DNA of 64,000 nucleotides from Arenibacterium halophilum. Its GTDB lineage: Bacteria > Pseudomonadota > Alphaproteobacteria > Rhodobacterales > Rhodobacteraceae. Below the pieces are notes generated by a model, which saw only the letters and a list, made by a program, of their open reading frames with translations, did not search any database and was not told the origin of the DNA. A program made the position numbers and the translations under genes. The DNA lies in the NCBI RefSeq assembly GCF_005938225.1, contig NZ_VCPC01000002.1, positions 930,001 to 994,000 of the forward strand. Direction: 5' to 3'. Below, piece after piece: positions 63,890-64,000 of the stretch (position 1 is the first letter of the stretch; each line of letters begins with the position of its first letter).

Positions 63890-64000
63890 TTGCCGGAAAC
63901 CGTCTCGACAATGCTGGGCGCGATACTCGACCTGACAGATGATGCCATTCTTGTCATTGATCCGTCCAGTCGGACGATCCAGTTTTCCAGCCCGCGCGCG
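63890..64000 (+). CDS. PAS-domain signalling protein, truncated by the window end
   Basis: 37 codons are visible from TTG 63890, which has TAAGGAGAG upstream; an in-frame ATG follows at 63911. ILDLTDDAILVIDPSSRTIQ is a PAS-domain start, usual for sensor kinases or diguanylate cyclases. The rest lies outside the window. Confidence 0.65.
   Translation, partial: MPETVSTMLGAILDLTDDAILVIDPSSRTIQFSSPRA

Overview
The window looks like a chromosomal segment of an alphaproteobacterium of the Rhodobacteraceae (Roseobacter group). The evidence is the high GC content, ATGA start/stop overlaps inside operons, and family-typical neighbours: a PreT/PreA pyrimidine cluster, a CoA-dependent anthranilate operon, a TupABC-linked formate dehydrogenase island, DUF3305/DUF3306 genes, and HemP. 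No rRNA, tRNA, CRISPR array, intact insertion sequence or prophage was seen. The first and last genes run off the window.

Layout. 0-9 kb: unlinked housekeeping and hypothetical genes (a conserved membrane-anchored protein, SIMPL protein, O-acetylhomoserine sulfhydrylase, a ribbon-helix-helix-like protein behind two strong palindromes, a RidA-like protein, a PACE-type exporter, a glycosyltransferase-like protein, a WYL regulator). 9.2-16.3 kb (minus strand): a six-gene operon for aerobic 2-aminobenzoate (anthranilate) breakdown through CoA thioesters, made of monooxygenase/reductase, SDR, MarR regulator, enoyl-CoA hydratase, acyl-CoA dehydrogenase and CoA ligase. 16.5-28.7 kb: reductive pyrimidine catabolism (PreT, PreA, MFS transporter, RutR-like regulator, cupin, carbamoylase, small hypothetical, dihydropyrimidinase), then a four-gene NMT1/THI5-type ABC importer. 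Two near-perfect RutR-type operators sit before preT and between rutR and the cupin gene.

28.8-45.8 kb: a formate dehydrogenase island. Tungstate importer TupBCA converges on a minus-strand operon encoding DUF3305, DUF3306, a TorD-like chaperone, a small Tat peptide, FDH alpha (cysteine form), beta and gamma, a WD40-cytochrome c protein, a 41-aa membrane peptide and a helix-turn-helix/PBP-like regulator. Flanking it are a 651-aa multi-cluster ferredoxin, a secreted cytochrome with a TupA-like N-terminus, and a four-gene module (DUF6494, Mrp ATPase, lipoate/biotin-ligase-like protein, DUF6505). Together they suggest a tungsten (or molybdenum) formate dehydrogenase feeding electrons to the membrane, with its own metal supply, chaperones, iron-sulfur carrier and sensor.

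45.9-64 kb: an RTX calcium-binding protein, a flavin reductase, a DUF992 protein, acetyl-CoA synthetase divergent from a TRAP transporter (DctPQM), a hemP operon with a candidate iron-response site, a cyanide-insensitive-type bd oxidase (CydA, CydB, DUF2474) divergent from a monofunctional catalase, about 0.76 kb with no clear gene, a large hybrid sensor kinase with two periplasmic solute-binding domains, and a divergent pair made of a MetOD1-type protein and a PAS-containing protein cut by the window end.

The strongest candidates for something not well described are the accessory proteins of the formate dehydrogenase island, above all the TupA-like/cytochrome c fusion, the WD40-cytochrome c protein and the Mrp/ligase-like module.
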